Part shown: positions 41,074 through 49,820 of the stretch, one piece after another
Layout: the number at the start of each line of letters is the position of its first letter
Numbering within the stretch: position 1 is the stretch's first letter
NCBI GenBank assembly: GCA_016219545.1
Contig: JACRMH010000015.1
Location: forward strand, 1-64,000
DNA from: Chloroflexota bacterium
GTDB taxonomy: Bacteria; Chloroflexota; Anaerolineae; Anaerolineales; Villigracilaceae
Direction of reading: 5' to 3'
DNA length: 64,000 nt
Program-made: the position numbers and the translations under genes
Notes under the pieces: model-generated
What the model was told of the DNA's origin: nothing
The model's input: only the letters and a program-made list of their open reading frames with translations
Databases searched by the model: none

Positions 41074-42123
41074 ATGTCCCTCCCAAAAATTGACAAAACT
41101 TATTTCACCAGCTTCCTCGCTGACCTGCTCAACATCCCGTCACCTACGGGCTTTGCAGAACCCGCCGTTGCTTTTGTGGAGAAAGAACTTTCGAAATATA
41201 AGCAACTGAAGTTATCGCGTACACGCAAAGGCGCATTGGTGGCGAAGTGGGAAGTGAAAAGCGACCTGCCGCCTGTAGCCTTGACCGCTCACGTGGATAC
41301 ACTCGGTGCGGTGGTCAAAGAGATCAAGTCCAATGGACGGTTAAGGTTGAGCAAGGTCGGCGGTATCCAATGGCCGTCTGTTGAGACGGAAGGCGTGTGG
41401 GTTGTCACATCGAAAGGCGAAAAGATCCGAGGCTCGGTTTTAATTGACAAGGCATCGGGTCATATTTATGGAGCGGCCGGCAGTGAGACTCCGCGCAATG
41501 ATGAGCACATGGAAGTGCGGCTCGATGCGCGCACGGCTTCTGATAAAGAAACGCGCGAACTGGGGATCAACGTCGGCGATTGTGTGGCATTCGACACGCG
41601 CACAGAAGTGACGAATGGCTTCATCCGCTCGCGCTTCCTCGACGACAAGGCTTGCGTGGCAAATCTCGTCGCGGCGATCAAGTCAATGGCAGAGGCAGGC
41701 CAAAGTCCCGTGCGAAGCGTTTACTTTCACATATCGAATTATGAAGAGGTCGGTCATGGTGCGGCAGCGGGCATTCCATCCGAAGTAGCCGAACTCATTT
41801 CAGTGGACATGGCCGTGGTTGGCGAGGGGCAGGCATCCGATGAATTCCATGCCACGCTTTGCACCAAGGATGGCGGCGGACCGTATCATTTCGAGTTGAA
41901 TAATAAAATGCGCACATTGGCCGAGAAACATAATATCCCATATAAAACCGATGTATACACATTCTATGGTTCGGATGGCGAAGCGTTTTGGCGGGCAGGC
42001 GGCGACGTCGCGCTGTCGCTGATCGGGCCGGGCATAGATGCTTCGCACAATTACGAACGCGCTCACATGGACGGGCTGAACGCCACCACAAATTGGATCA
42101 TGGCTTATTTGCTTGGAGACTAA
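41074..42123 (+). CDS. M42-family metallopeptidase
   Basis: A 349-residue cytosolic aminopeptidase of the glutamyl aminopeptidase / cellulase M family. Metal ligands and active-site residues lie in LTAHVDTLGAVV, FLDDKACVANLV, SNYEEVGHGAA, VDMAVVGEG and the late histidine in NYERAHMDGL. GAGG precedes the ATG. It is directly followed by the F420-type oxidoreductase gene. Confidence 0.93.
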   Translation: MSLPKIDKTYFTSFLADLLNIPSPTGFAEPAVAFVEKELSKYKQLKLSRTRKGALVAKWEVKSDLPPVALTAHVDTLGAVVKEIKSNGRLRLSKVGGIQWPSVETEGVWVVTSKGEKIRGSVLIDKASGHIYGAAGSETPRNDEHMEVRLDARTASDKETRELGINVGDCVAFDTRTEVTNGFIRSRFLDDKACVANLVAAIKSMAEAGQSPVRSVYFHISNYEEVGHGAAAGIPSEVAELISVDMAVVGEGQASDEFHATLCTKDGGGPYHFELNNKMRTLAEKHNIPYKTDVYTFYGSDGEAFWRAGGDVALSLIGPGIDASHNYERAHMDGLNATTNWIMAYLLGD

Positions 42124-43125
42124 ATGAAACTTGATGCCGCACTCCCCCCCATTCAATTGAAGGATGTCCCCGCGATTGCAACAGCCGCACAGGAAATTGG
42201 ATTTGATGCGCTGTGGACTCAAGAGACACAGCACGATCCTTTTCTGCCCTGTACGCTGGTCGCTGAACATTCAGAGACTCTGCGCTTTGGCACGGCCATC
42301 GCAGTCTCATTTGCGCGCTCGCCTGCGAACATTGCCTACACCGCATGGGATCTGGCGGCACAATCCAAAGGCAGATTCATTTTGGGGATGGGCACTCAGG
42401 TCAAGGCGCATATCGAGCGGCGCTTCGGTATGACGTGGCCCGAATCAGTAACGGGAAAATTGCGCGAGCAAATTCAGATCATCCGCGCATTTTGGGATTG
42501 CTGGCAGAATGGCACGAAATTAAATTTCCGCGGCGAATATTACAAAGCGACTTTGATGTCGCCTTTCTTTAATCCTGGCGCGATTGAGCATCCGAATATT
42601 CCCATTTATATTGCGGGCGTGAATACGGGGCTTGCCAAACTAGCCGGTGAAATGTGCGAAGGATTCCATGCGCACCCGTTCAATAGTCCGCTTTATATGA
42701 AAGAAGTCATCCTGCCTGCCATTGAAGAAGGCTTGCAAAAGGAAGGAAGAAAGCGGAAGGACATTTCCGTTTCAATGACCTCCTTCGTCGCGACCTCGCC
42801 GGAAGAGGAAGCCTTTGCGCGGATGCAGATCGCATTCTACGCATCCACGCCATCCTATCAAGCCGTGATGGACTTGCACGGCTGGAGCGAAACTGCCCAA
42901 CAATTATCCGGCTTTGCCGCAAAAGGCGAATGGGCTGAAATGCCCATGCTCATCACCGATGAAATGCTGAACGAGTTTTGCCTCGTCACCACGCAGGAAA
43001 ACCTGGCAACCGACTTGAAGAAACGCTACGAAGGCATCGCAGACCGACTGACTCTGTACAGCCCCTTTGTGCCGAAAGAGAAAGATGAATGGTGGAAGAA
43101 TTTGGCGAAGGCGTTTAATAAATAG
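42124..43125 (+). CDS. F420-dependent LLM-class oxidoreductase (TIGR03617-like)
   Basis: A 333-residue luciferase-like barrel. Phrases such as DALWTQETQHDPFLP, RSPANIAYTAWDLAAQSKGRFILGMG and HIPIYIAGVN-type NIPIYIAGVN match the F420-dependent subfamily I know as TIGR03617. The substrate is unknown. Its ATG starts directly at the upstream stop, so it is coupled to the peptidase gene. It implies the cell makes coenzyme F420, whose synthesis genes are not in this window. Confidence 0.85.
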   Translation: MKLDAALPPIQLKDVPAIATAAQEIGFDALWTQETQHDPFLPCTLVAEHSETLRFGTAIAVSFARSPANIAYTAWDLAAQSKGRFILGMGTQVKAHIERRFGMTWPESVTGKLREQIQIIRAFWDCWQNGTKLNFRGEYYKATLMSPFFNPGAIEHPNIPIYIAGVNTGLAKLAGEMCEGFHAHPFNSPLYMKEVILPAIEEGLQKEGRKRKDISVSMTSFVATSPEEEAFARMQIAFYASTPSYQAVMDLHGWSETAQQLSGFAAKGEWAEMPMLITDEMLNEFCLVTTQENLATDLKKRYEGIADRLTLYSPFVPKEKDEWWKNLAKAFNK

Positions 43126-43140
43126 TTTTGGGAGGGCAGT

Positions 43141-43764
43141 ATGTATGCTTTCAACTGGATTGCCGCGAGTATCGTCATCATCACGTTGATTTATATAAGC
43201 TTTGTCCTTACCCTGGCGGATTGGTTCTCAGCTCTCCGCAAAGGACAAGCCGTTACATTATTACCCGAGCGTGGTGGGCGCAAATGGCCATTATGGACTC
43301 AGGTAGTCATAATCGTCATTGGGATGGCGCTTTGCGTTCCACTATTCTATTTCGGTTGGATCCCCTTGTATAATGTGCCATCCAACACCGCATTGACCCT
43401 CGGCATGATCGGCTTGCTTTTATATCTTGCGGGCTTTATCTTTGTACTTTGGGCAAGGCGCACTCTTGGAAAATATTGGGGATTAAGCACAAGCCTGGAT
43501 GTAAAACTACTTAATGAGCATCAAATCATTCAAAGTGGACCGTATGCCTTTGTCCGCCACCCAATGTACTTTGGCTGGTGGGTTGCCATGCTCGGGCTGA
43601 CTTTGCTTTATCCAGTTTGGGCACTATTTATATTGTTTGCATCCACGCTGATTTCATTCGCAGGTCGTGCCCGCCGCGAAGAAATAGCGCTTGCAGAACG
43701 ATTTGGAAGCGGCTGGGTAGAATATAAGAAGCATACAAAATTCATCATTCCATTTATTTACTGA
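43141..43764 (+). CDS. Isoprenylcysteine carboxyl methyltransferase-like membrane protein
   Basis: A 207-residue protein with five hydrophobic helices and the ICMT/PEMT signature QSGPYAFVRHPMYFGWW (about 136-152), which binds S-adenosylmethionine. It probably methylates a lipid or small molecule at the membrane. GGGAGGGC precedes the ATG. Confidence 0.88.
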   Translation: MYAFNWIAASIVIITLIYISFVLTLADWFSALRKGQAVTLLPERGGRKWPLWTQVVIIVIGMALCVPLFYFGWIPLYNVPSNTALTLGMIGLLLYLAGFIFVLWARRTLGKYWGLSTSLDVKLLNEHQIIQSGPYAFVRHPMYFGWWVAMLGLTLLYPVWALFILFASTLISFAGRARREEIALAERFGSGWVEYKKHTKFIIPFIY

Positions 43765-43772
43765 GGATACAA

Positions 43773-44102
43773 ATGAACTTTACCGAATATCAAACCAAAT
43801 CACGCGCCACCGCAAAATATCCCGCCATCGGGCATGGAGTCATCTACCCTACGCTTGGGCTTGTCAACGAGGCAGGCGAAGTGGCGGGCAAGATCAAGAA
43901 AGTCTTCCGCGATAAAGATGGCGAGATCAGCGCTGAAACACGCGAAGCCCTCAAAGCCGAATTGGGCGATGTGCTTTGGTATCTGGCGCAGGTCGCCACC
44001 GAACTTGACCTGTCAATGGATGAGATCGCGGAATATAACATCGCCAAGTTATTGGACAGACAGGCACGCGGGAAAATTCAAGGGGACGGCGATAATCGCT
44101 AA
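43773..44102 (+). CDS. MazG-like nucleoside triphosphate pyrophosphohydrolase
   Basis: A 109-residue protein with the MazG metal-binding pattern NEAGEVAGKIKK (ExxE) and ELGDVLWYLAQVATEL (ExxD). It hydrolyses nucleoside triphosphates to monophosphates, a house-cleaning role. GAGGAT precedes the ATG. Confidence 0.92.
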   Translation: MNFTEYQTKSRATAKYPAIGHGVIYPTLGLVNEAGEVAGKIKKVFRDKDGEISAETREALKAELGDVLWYLAQVATELDLSMDEIAEYNIAKLLDRQARGKIQGDGDNR

Positions 44103-44133
44103 TAGATATTTCCGGTCACCGATAAAGAAACGA

Positions 44134-44173
44134 TGGTCTTTGATGCGATTTAGTATAATGACATCAAAGACCA
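44134..44173. promoter_or_regulatory. 12-bp perfect dyad flanking a TATAAT box
   Basis: TGGTCTTTGATG (44134-44145) and its exact inverse (44162-44173) enclose TATAAT at 44154-44159. On the plus strand the start point would fall in the right arm. It could be an operator-controlled promoter for the gene at 44234 or a terminator for the gene that ends at 44102. Confidence 0.6.
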
Positions 44174-44233
44174 CATTGCCCCAAAGATGCGGGCGAAACA
44201 AACAATCGATCCAAGCAGATGGAGGAAAATAAA

Positions 44234-44890
44234 ATGCAACCAGAATCACCCACCAATGAAATACAGCAACCCGAATCAACAGGCCCTGAAGGCGCGCTTC
44301 ATATCGAAACCCCGGTCACTAATGTGGAAGTTCATCCTGTAACGCCATTGCCGGAAAATAAGAACTTCCTGTCCAAACTTTTAATCGGAGGACTCGTCTT
44401 ATTCCTGATATCGGTCATGCTCGTTGCCGGCGGGCTGGGATATTGGGCATACACGCTCAACACAGACCTGACCAAAGCAAACGAACAACTTGCGGCACTT
44501 CAGGGGAAGTATGACTCACTTGAAAGTGAGAATAGTAAACTCTCCGCAGACCTTACACAGTCCAATGCAGATCTTGAAAACACCCGCAAAGAACTTTCCA
44601 CAGCCCGCAAGGACCTCGACGCAAAAACAAAGAAATCGAAAGACGCCGCAGCGCGCTTTGCAGTTCTAAGCAAAACGCTGATCCCCCTGACCAAAGCAGA
44701 GGAAGGCGTGGCAAGCGAGGAAGAATTTATTACATTCTTTTCCGATTGGGTCCAAAGTATCGAAAACGTCCATGACCCGGTCCTCGATTCAAAATTCGAC
44801 GACTTGATAAAGGCAATAATGGCCGGAAAATCGGATGACGGAAGTTTTATGGATTATTTGATCAAAACCATTGAAGATGATTTAAAATAG
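44234..44890 (+). CDS. Single-pass membrane protein with coiled coil
   Basis: About 218 residues from the ATG at 44234, which has GGAGG upstream. A Pro/Glu/Thr-rich cytoplasmic tail, one membrane helix (LLIGGLVLFLISVMLVAGG, about 49-68) and a long coiled coil (about 75-150, QLAALQGKYDSLESENSKLS) precede a small C-terminal domain. No enzyme motif. It may be a structural or anchoring protein. Confidence 0.75.
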   Translation: MQPESPTNEIQQPESTGPEGALHIETPVTNVEVHPVTPLPENKNFLSKLLIGGLVLFLISVMLVAGGLGYWAYTLNTDLTKANEQLAALQGKYDSLESENSKLSADLTQSNADLENTRKELSTARKDLDAKTKKSKDAAARFAVLSKTLIPLTKAEEGVASEEEFITFFSDWVQSIENVHDPVLDSKFDDLIKAIMAGKSDDGSFMDYLIKTIEDDLK

Positions 44891-44909
44891 CGGCCTCAGG
44901 AAGAAGGAA

Positions 44910-45359
44910 ATGTTGGCAGTTTGCATCAGTTGCGGAGCAGCACTCGACTCCACCTCAGGCATGGTCAAATGCCCCTATTGCGGACGCATGAATCAGGTCG
45001 CCCCGATCGTGCTGTCTGAGTCCCTGCGGATCGAAACCATCAACGACGTCGCATCCACCCTCATCCCCAAATGGACTGCCCTGCCTGCCAGAGTCACCGA
45101 AATATTTTCCACGGGGCTGGACGATCAAAGCTCCGTCAGCGTCCATATTGTTCAGGGAGAGTCGGACCATATTTCCCAAAACCGAAACGTGGGGAATTTC
45201 ACCTTCGACGGCATCCCGCCTGCGCCGCGCGCCAAACCGCGCATCCAATTCACGTTTGAGATCCAATCCAATGGACAATTAAGCGTTACTGCCTTGAACC
45301 TGGAGACGCACAAGGAGCAAACTTTCCCGCTCATGCAATTGGAGGTCACTCAAAAATAA
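44910..45359 (+). CDS. Zinc-ribbon protein of unknown function
   Basis: A 149-residue protein whose first 30 residues hold a two-pair zinc ribbon (CISCG, CPYCG). The rest is a beta-rich domain ending QLSVTALNLETHKEQTFPL, which recalls substrate-binding domains of Hsp70-like proteins (QLSVTA is a typical phrase). GAAGGA precedes the ATG. It is the last gene before the tRNA. Confidence 0.65.
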   Translation: MLAVCISCGAALDSTSGMVKCPYCGRMNQVAPIVLSESLRIETINDVASTLIPKWTALPARVTEIFSTGLDDQSSVSVHIVQGESDHISQNRNVGNFTFDGIPPAPRAKPRIQFTFEIQSNGQLSVTALNLETHKEQTFPLMQLEVTQK

Positions 45360-45380
45360 GGAGCGGGTTTCATCCTTTGG

Positions 45381-45386
45381 TATAAT
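45381..45386 (+). promoter_or_regulatory. Extended -10 box of the tRNA-Arg gene
   Basis: TTGGTATAAT includes a TG-N extension. It ends 10 nt before the mature tRNA, as expected for a short 5' leader. No good -35 box is seen. Confidence 0.6.
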
Positions 45387-45396
45387 CGCGTCATCC

Positions 45397-45468
45397 GCCC
45401 CGATAGTTCAATGGATAGAACAAAGCACTCCTAAGGCTTAGATGTAGGTCCGATTCCTACTCGGGGCA
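45397..45468 (+). tRNA. tRNA-Arg (anticodon CCT)
   Basis: The 7-bp acceptor stem GCCCCGA/TCGGGGC, D stem GTTC/GAAC, anticodon loop CTCCTAA (anticodon CCT) and T arm GTAGG-TCCGATT-CCTAC all fold. The anticodon stem has one A-G mismatch next to the loop. It reads the AGG codon. The CCA end is only partly encoded. Confidence 0.92.
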
Positions 45469-45539
45469 CCTAAAAACTTTAATAAAACACTAATACAAAT
45501 TCCTTGCGCAGTTTTATTCTTGGTAGTAATATTGACCTT

Positions 45540-45578
45540 GATGACCGCTAGGGTGCCCCCCTCACCCTGGCGGTCATC
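45540..45578. terminator. Strong hairpin between tRNA and lipB
   Basis: A 16-bp stem with one G-T pair (45540-45555 with 45563-45578) has a C-rich loop and is followed by a T-rich stretch. It may end tRNA transcription and the convergent lipB transcript. Confidence 0.7.
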
Positions 45579-45611
45579 ATTTAATTTACTTGTTGTTTTG
45601 GGCGGAATTGA

Positions 45612-46364
45612 CTACCCAAAGACCTCATGAAACGCATGAACTACCTCATCCTTAACCTTCGCCATCGAAGGGATCGGGGATATCAGATCAGCAAGTGAAA
45701 CTACGGGTTCCGATAATCCGCAGGCAATGATCCCATTCCAATATTCCATATCCGGATTCACATTCAAAGCAAAGCCATGACGTGTCATGCCGCGCGCATC
45801 CACCTTGACGCCAATCGCCGCGATCTTGGCAGGCTTCTCCCTGTCTTCGGGGCGGCAGCGTGGACAGCGTGAGTGGACATCTGCCTGGATCCAAACACCG
45901 GTCAACCCTGACCTTTGGCCGGATGCCACTCCCAGACGAGCCAGCGCCGTGATGAGAGTCTTCTCCAACTTGCGGATGTAACCGACATAATCAGTCTTAA
46001 TATCAGACCTGACAGGTTTTATTAAATCGTTTTCCATATCAGAAGACTCGTCCTGAAACCCGTCAAGTCTGATTGGATCAAGCGGTAGCAACGGATATCC
46101 AACCAGTTGTCCTGGCCCGTGATAGGTCACATCACCGCCGCGGTCCACCCAATAAGTGGAAATCTTTTTTTGCTTCAACTGTTCTTCATTCCAAAGCAGA
46201 TTTTCCGCGCGGCCCTTTCTTCCAAATGTATAAACGTGGGGATGTTCAAGCAGCAACAATGTCGGTGGACGTTTTCCCTCTGCAATTTCCGCCGCGTATT
46301 CATCCTGCAATTTCCATGCAGTTTCGTATTCGATCAAGCCAAGGTCAATAACATTCAAATTCAT
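45612..46364 (-). CDS. lipB: Octanoyltransferase
   Basis: A 250-residue enzyme moving octanoate from acyl carrier protein to lipoyl domains. Motifs: RGGDVTYHGPGQLVGYPL, the catalytic lysine in AKIAAIGVKVD and catalytic cysteine in GIIACGLSE. A stretch after YPLL (LDGFQDESSDMENDL and following) is much longer than I expect in the family and is encoded by a palindromic repeat (46003-46072). lipA is not nearby. Confidence 0.93.
   Translation of the reverse strand: MNLNVIDLGLIEYETAWKLQDEYAAEIAEGKRPPTLLLLEHPHVYTFGRKGRAENLLWNEEQLKQKKISTYWVDRGGDVTYHGPGQLVGYPLLPLDPIRLDGFQDESSDMENDLIKPVRSDIKTDYVGYIRKLEKTLITALARLGVASGQRSGLTGVWIQADVHSRCPRCRPEDREKPAKIAAIGVKVDARGMTRHGFALNVNPDMEYWNGIIACGLSEPVVSLADLISPIPSMAKVKDEVVHAFHEVFG
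46003..46072. repeat. TCAGACCTGACAGG-family inverted repeat in frame inside lipB
   Basis: TCAGACCTGACAGGTTT (46003-46019) and its inverted copy at 46056-46072 (15 of 17) bracket a short spacer. The reading frame stays open on the minus strand over the whole 70 bp. Confidence 0.82.
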
Positions 46365-46383
46365 AAAATATATTTATAAAACC

Positions 46384-46412
46384 GTAGGGGCGAAGCAATG
46401 CTTCGCCCCTAC
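46384..46412. repeat. GTAGGGGCGAAGC mini-hairpin
   Basis: GTAGGGGCGAAGC (46384-46396) and its exact inverse (46400-46412) are separated by 3 nt. It lies between the DprE1-like gene and lipB. Confidence 0.95.
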
Positions 46413-46414
46413 AA

Positions 46415-47818
46415 TTAATCAGTGAATATTCTTTTATATAGGTCGGATTCCAACAGTCCATTTGGGTCGCAGCGTTTTTTTAATTTCTTGAATTTCGCAA
46501 TTGTCTCAGCGCCATAAAAACTTGCTGTCGTCTCGGCTGTGGTCTCACTATTCTTGGCAAAATAGAATCTTCCGCCTGCCTGCAAGACGATCTTGTCAAA
46601 GTCCTGTAACATGCGGCTCAATTTTACGCGGTTATTATTCGTGACCTTGAAATCTGTTGCGAGTGAAAAACCGTCCACAGCATGGGTCAACAAGAATTTA
46701 TCGGGGCGGTGACGTTTGGTGACGCCGAGATAGGGCGGCAGTCCGCTCTTGTGCGAGAGCTTGAGCATTTCCGTCCATGCGGACTCGGCGGTTTCCTTGG
46801 GAAGGAAGGATTGATATTCGATCAATCCGCCGCGACCGTAGGAGAGTTCCCAATCGGGGATGTAATCCAATAGAAAATGAAATGCCGCATGAGATTGGCG
46901 GAAGGTATGTTTGCGTAATGATGCGATATATTTCGCGGTATTGACTCCCCATGTGCCAAAGTTATTGATAAAGGGTGACATGAAATAATGCAAGAGCGAT
47001 TTTGGAAAGACTCCAAAAATGCGCGATGGCAGGGATTGATTGCTGAGTTTCATCGTCTCTTGCGGATTTGGGTCTTCGCCTTCATGCAGATAACGCGTGG
47101 CATGGATCTGTCCGCGGCCAAGGGACTTTCCGCCCGCCAAACAATCCAGCCAGCCGACAATATAATCGTGGTCGGGAGCGCCATCGAGCAGGGCGGAAAG
47201 ATGTCCGTGTAGATTCTGCACAGGCAGGGCATCCACGCTCAAAAGTCCGGAATAGATGCGCTTCATCTGCAAAGTGATGGAGACAAAAATTCCCAGCATC
47301 CCCATTCCGCTGATCATCGCATAAAACAAGTCCGCATTCTTTTTGGGCGTACAGGTAATTTCTGCGCCGGTGGGCAAAACAGCCGTGAACTCTACAACGT
47401 GTTCGCCGATGGTCCCCATTTTGAAATTATTTTTGCCGTGAATGTTTGCGCTAAGACATCCCCCCAAAGTTGTCTTCATTGTGCCGGAGACGACGGGCGG
47501 CCACCAGCCATCGGGTTCCACTGTTTGCCAGAGTTTTTCCAGCGTAACGCCGGATTGTGCGGTAACAAGACCCGTGGAAGGATCCCAGCTTGTAATGGCA
47601 TTCATGCCGCGCATGTCCATCACGATACCACCGCCGATGAGGGCCGCGTCGTTATAACTGCGCCCCGCGCCGCGCGCAGTGACTTTTAGCCCCATTTTTT
47701 TTGCATTTTGGAAGACTGAATAGATTTCTTCGCTGTTCGCGGGTCTGACGAGATAAGCGGGCGCGCTAAGGGAGTGACCGAAATTTTCAAGTTGGGTGAA
47801 GTTTTTTGTGATGTCCAT
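46415..47818 (-). CDS. FAD-binding oxidoreductase, DprE1-like
   Basis: This 467-residue protein has a VAO-type FAD domain (ARGAGRSYNDAALIGGGIVMDMRGM, about 50-75, and VSGTMKTTLGGCLSANIHGKN) and a C-terminal substrate domain. Together with the neighbouring SDR gene it matches the pair DprE1/DprE2, which epimerise decaprenyl-phospho-ribose to the arabino form in Actinobacteria. Chloroflexota homologues may act on a different polyprenyl sugar. The gene order SDR then FAD enzyme on the minus strand supports a shared two-step reaction. Confidence 0.85.
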   Translation of the reverse strand: MDITKNFTQLENFGHSLSAPAYLVRPANSEEIYSVFQNAKKMGLKVTARGAGRSYNDAALIGGGIVMDMRGMNAITSWDPSTGLVTAQSGVTLEKLWQTVEPDGWWPPVVSGTMKTTLGGCLSANIHGKNNFKMGTIGEHVVEFTAVLPTGAEITCTPKKNADLFYAMISGMGMLGIFVSITLQMKRIYSGLLSVDALPVQNLHGHLSALLDGAPDHDYIVGWLDCLAGGKSLGRGQIHATRYLHEGEDPNPQETMKLSNQSLPSRIFGVFPKSLLHYFMSPFINNFGTWGVNTAKYIASLRKHTFRQSHAAFHFLLDYIPDWELSYGRGGLIEYQSFLPKETAESAWTEMLKLSHKSGLPPYLGVTKRHRPDKFLLTHAVDGFSLATDFKVTNNNRVKLSRMLQDFDKIVLQAGGRFYFAKNSETTAETTASFYGAETIAKFKKLKKRCDPNGLLESDLYKRIFTD

Positions 47819-47839
47819 TTTATTTTTATGTCATCCTAA

Positions 47840-47866
47840 GTAGGTCACGCTGGAAGCGTGACCTAC
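47840..47866. repeat. GTAGGTCACGC mini-hairpin
   Basis: GTAGGTCACGCT and its inverse enclose a 3-nt loop. It is a short form of the element at 33962-34027. Confidence 0.93.
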
Positions 47867-47883
47867 TCGGACTGACATGCCTT

Positions 47884-48696
47884 TTAAAAACTCAGCCTTC
47901 TAAAAATAACAGAAGGAATGTGACGAATAACAAGCATGATCCATTTCCAAATACCTGCCACATAAATTGTCTGTTTGCGTTTCTTCATTCCGTTCCAGAT
48001 CAGGTCGGCAACCTGTTCCGGCTTGACAGCAAGCATAGGTTTAGGTGCGCCCGGCAATTTGAGCATGTCGGTCATCACCATTCCCGGCTTGACCGTCAAC
48101 ACGTTCACACCATAACGGCTGAGTCTGTTGCGGAGCGCTTCAAGATAATTGGTGAGTCCGGCTTTGGATGCGTTGTAGCCTGGGTTGCCAATACGTCCGC
48201 GATCTCCGGCAACAGAGGAGACGCCGACGATCTGTCCGCTTTTGGCGCTTTGGAAAAGAGGAGCGACTGCGCTCATCCATGCCATGGCACCGAGCAGATT
48301 CACTTCCATCATTTTGTGGTCTTCATTGAAATTGAATTCATCCATCGCGGGAAAATAGATGACTCCGGCGATGTAAACGAATGTGTCGAGTCCGCCCAGG
48401 TCCGCGATGATGCGGCGCAAAGAATCAGGGACTGAATCATATTTAGTTACATCGCATTCGTAGATGAGTGCGCGCGTCTCGCCTGCGGTTTGGTTGATCT
48501 CATCGCATAAGGATTGCAATGCGCTCTTGTTGTAATCTACCAATGCAAGGGTAAATCCCTCGCGGGCGAGTTTGCGTGAGAGTGCCGCACCGATCCCGCC
48601 GGATGCGCCGACGACGATCCCTCGTCGGCGTGGATTCAATGGAGTGGATGGAGCAAGCTTGGGCTGAGTCTGATCGGGTTTTGATAAGTCAGGCAC
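47884..48696 (-). CDS. Short-chain dehydrogenase/reductase, DprE2-like
   Basis: A 270-residue SDR with the NAD(P) motif GASGGIGAALSRKLA, active-site serine in VGVSSVAGD and the catalytic YNASK. The C-terminal 30 residues are hydrophobic, possibly a membrane contact. The start is GTG with GAGG upstream. It pairs with the DprE1-like gene. A general 3-ketoreductase role cannot be excluded. Confidence 0.87.
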   Translation of the reverse strand: MPDLSKPDQTQPKLAPSTPLNPRRRGIVVGASGGIGAALSRKLAREGFTLALVDYNKSALQSLCDEINQTAGETRALIYECDVTKYDSVPDSLRRIIADLGGLDTFVYIAGVIYFPAMDEFNFNEDHKMMEVNLLGAMAWMSAVAPLFQSAKSGQIVGVSSVAGDRGRIGNPGYNASKAGLTNYLEALRNRLSRYGVNVLTVKPGMVMTDMLKLPGAPKPMLAVKPEQVADLIWNGMKKRKQTIYVAGIWKWIMLVIRHIPSVIFRRLSF

Positions 48697-48824
48697 TTGA
48701 GTCCTCTTGTTTGTGAATTTATGGATTTGATTCTAACACAGCCAATTCTCAAAAAAACGATGGAATTTGAACCAACTTACCCTGTACGGGGTTATAGATT
48801 CAAATTCAACTTCAGGAGACCTCA

Positions 48825-49745
48825 ATGCCCCGCAAAGTAAAACTCATCCTCAATCCCATGGCAGATATGGGACGCGCCTGGAAGACAGCCAATGACCTGC
48901 GCCCCATCGCACAGGAATTCAAAGGCGAACTTTCGTGGAGCGGAACGGTCTACCCGACTCACGCCATCGAACTCGCGAAACAAGCCGCCGAAGAAGGCTG
49001 TGACATGGTCATTGCCATAGGCGGTGACGGCACTGTCCATGAAGTGATGAACGGACTCATGCAAGTCCCTGAAAATAAAAGACCCATCATGGGCATTGTC
49101 CCGATCGGTTCAGGCAATGATTTTGCTTATTCGATGGGAACACCAAAGCCAGCCCAGGCACTGGCGAATGCGCTCAAAGGGGAGAACATCCAGCCGGTGG
49201 ATATTGGCTTGATGACCGACGAACATGGACGCAAGGAATATTTTGATAACACCCTCGGTATCGGCTTTGACGCCATCGTCACCATCCGCTCACATAAACT
49301 TCCCATCGTCAAAGGTTTTCTGATGTATCTCACAGCGGTCATTCAAACCATCATTTTGAACCATGACCCTGCCAAAGTTCAAATAGAAACCGAAGACAAA
49401 AAATGGGAAAGCAATGTGTTGATGACCGTACTTTGCAACGGTCCGCGCGAAGGCGGCGGGTTCATGCTTTCGCCTGATTCAAAGAACAACGACGGCAAAA
49501 TGGAATTTCTCACCGTCAACAATGCTTCACGCGCCATGATGTTCCGCCTCGTGCCTGAGTTTATGAGAGGCACGCACCGCCGTTTCAAAGAAGTCCAAAT
49601 GGGTGAATTCAATACCTTCTCGCTCACCTCAGACCGCCCGCTTTACATCCATGCCGACGGCGAGATCTTCACGAGTTTTGGCAGCAATCTTCGCAATGTC
49701 AATTTTGAAATTTTGCCGCAGGCATTGAAAGTGGTTAAAGGGTAA
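48825..49745 (+). CDS. Diacylglycerol-kinase-family lipid kinase
   Basis: A 306-residue protein of the YegS/BmrU/DgkB family. The nucleotide-binding motif IGGDGTVHEVMNGL lies near residue 65 and the substrate region VPIGSGNDFAYSMG follows. The C-terminal lobe has RPLYIHADGEIF. It phosphorylates a lipid or sphingoid-like substrate. AGGAG precedes the ATG. Confidence 0.92.
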   Translation: MPRKVKLILNPMADMGRAWKTANDLRPIAQEFKGELSWSGTVYPTHAIELAKQAAEEGCDMVIAIGGDGTVHEVMNGLMQVPENKRPIMGIVPIGSGNDFAYSMGTPKPAQALANALKGENIQPVDIGLMTDEHGRKEYFDNTLGIGFDAIVTIRSHKLPIVKGFLMYLTAVIQTIILNHDPAKVQIETEDKKWESNVLMTVLCNGPREGGGFMLSPDSKNNDGKMEFLTVNNASRAMMFRLVPEFMRGTHRRFKEVQMGEFNTFSLTSDRPLYIHADGEIFTSFGSNLRNVNFEILPQALKVVKG

Positions 49746-49755
49746 ATAAGTAGAC

Positions 49756-49808
49756 ACGTAAACAGGTAGACAGGTACAATACATGTGTACTTGACTACCT
49801 GTTTACGT
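49756..49808. repeat. 14-bp perfect inverted repeat with GTAGACAGGTA units
   Basis: ACGTAAACAGGTAG (49756-49769) pairs exactly with 49795-49808. The spacer holds further GTAGACAGG-like and ACATGT segments. It fills the gap between the lipid kinase and the next gene. Confidence 0.88.
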
Positions 49809-49820
49809 TTTTACCTGTCC

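Noticed and set aside
45471-45540. A second tRNA or small RNA after tRNA-Arg
   Set aside because: The AT-rich stretch has no cloverleaf and no promoter; it leads straight into the hairpin at 45540.
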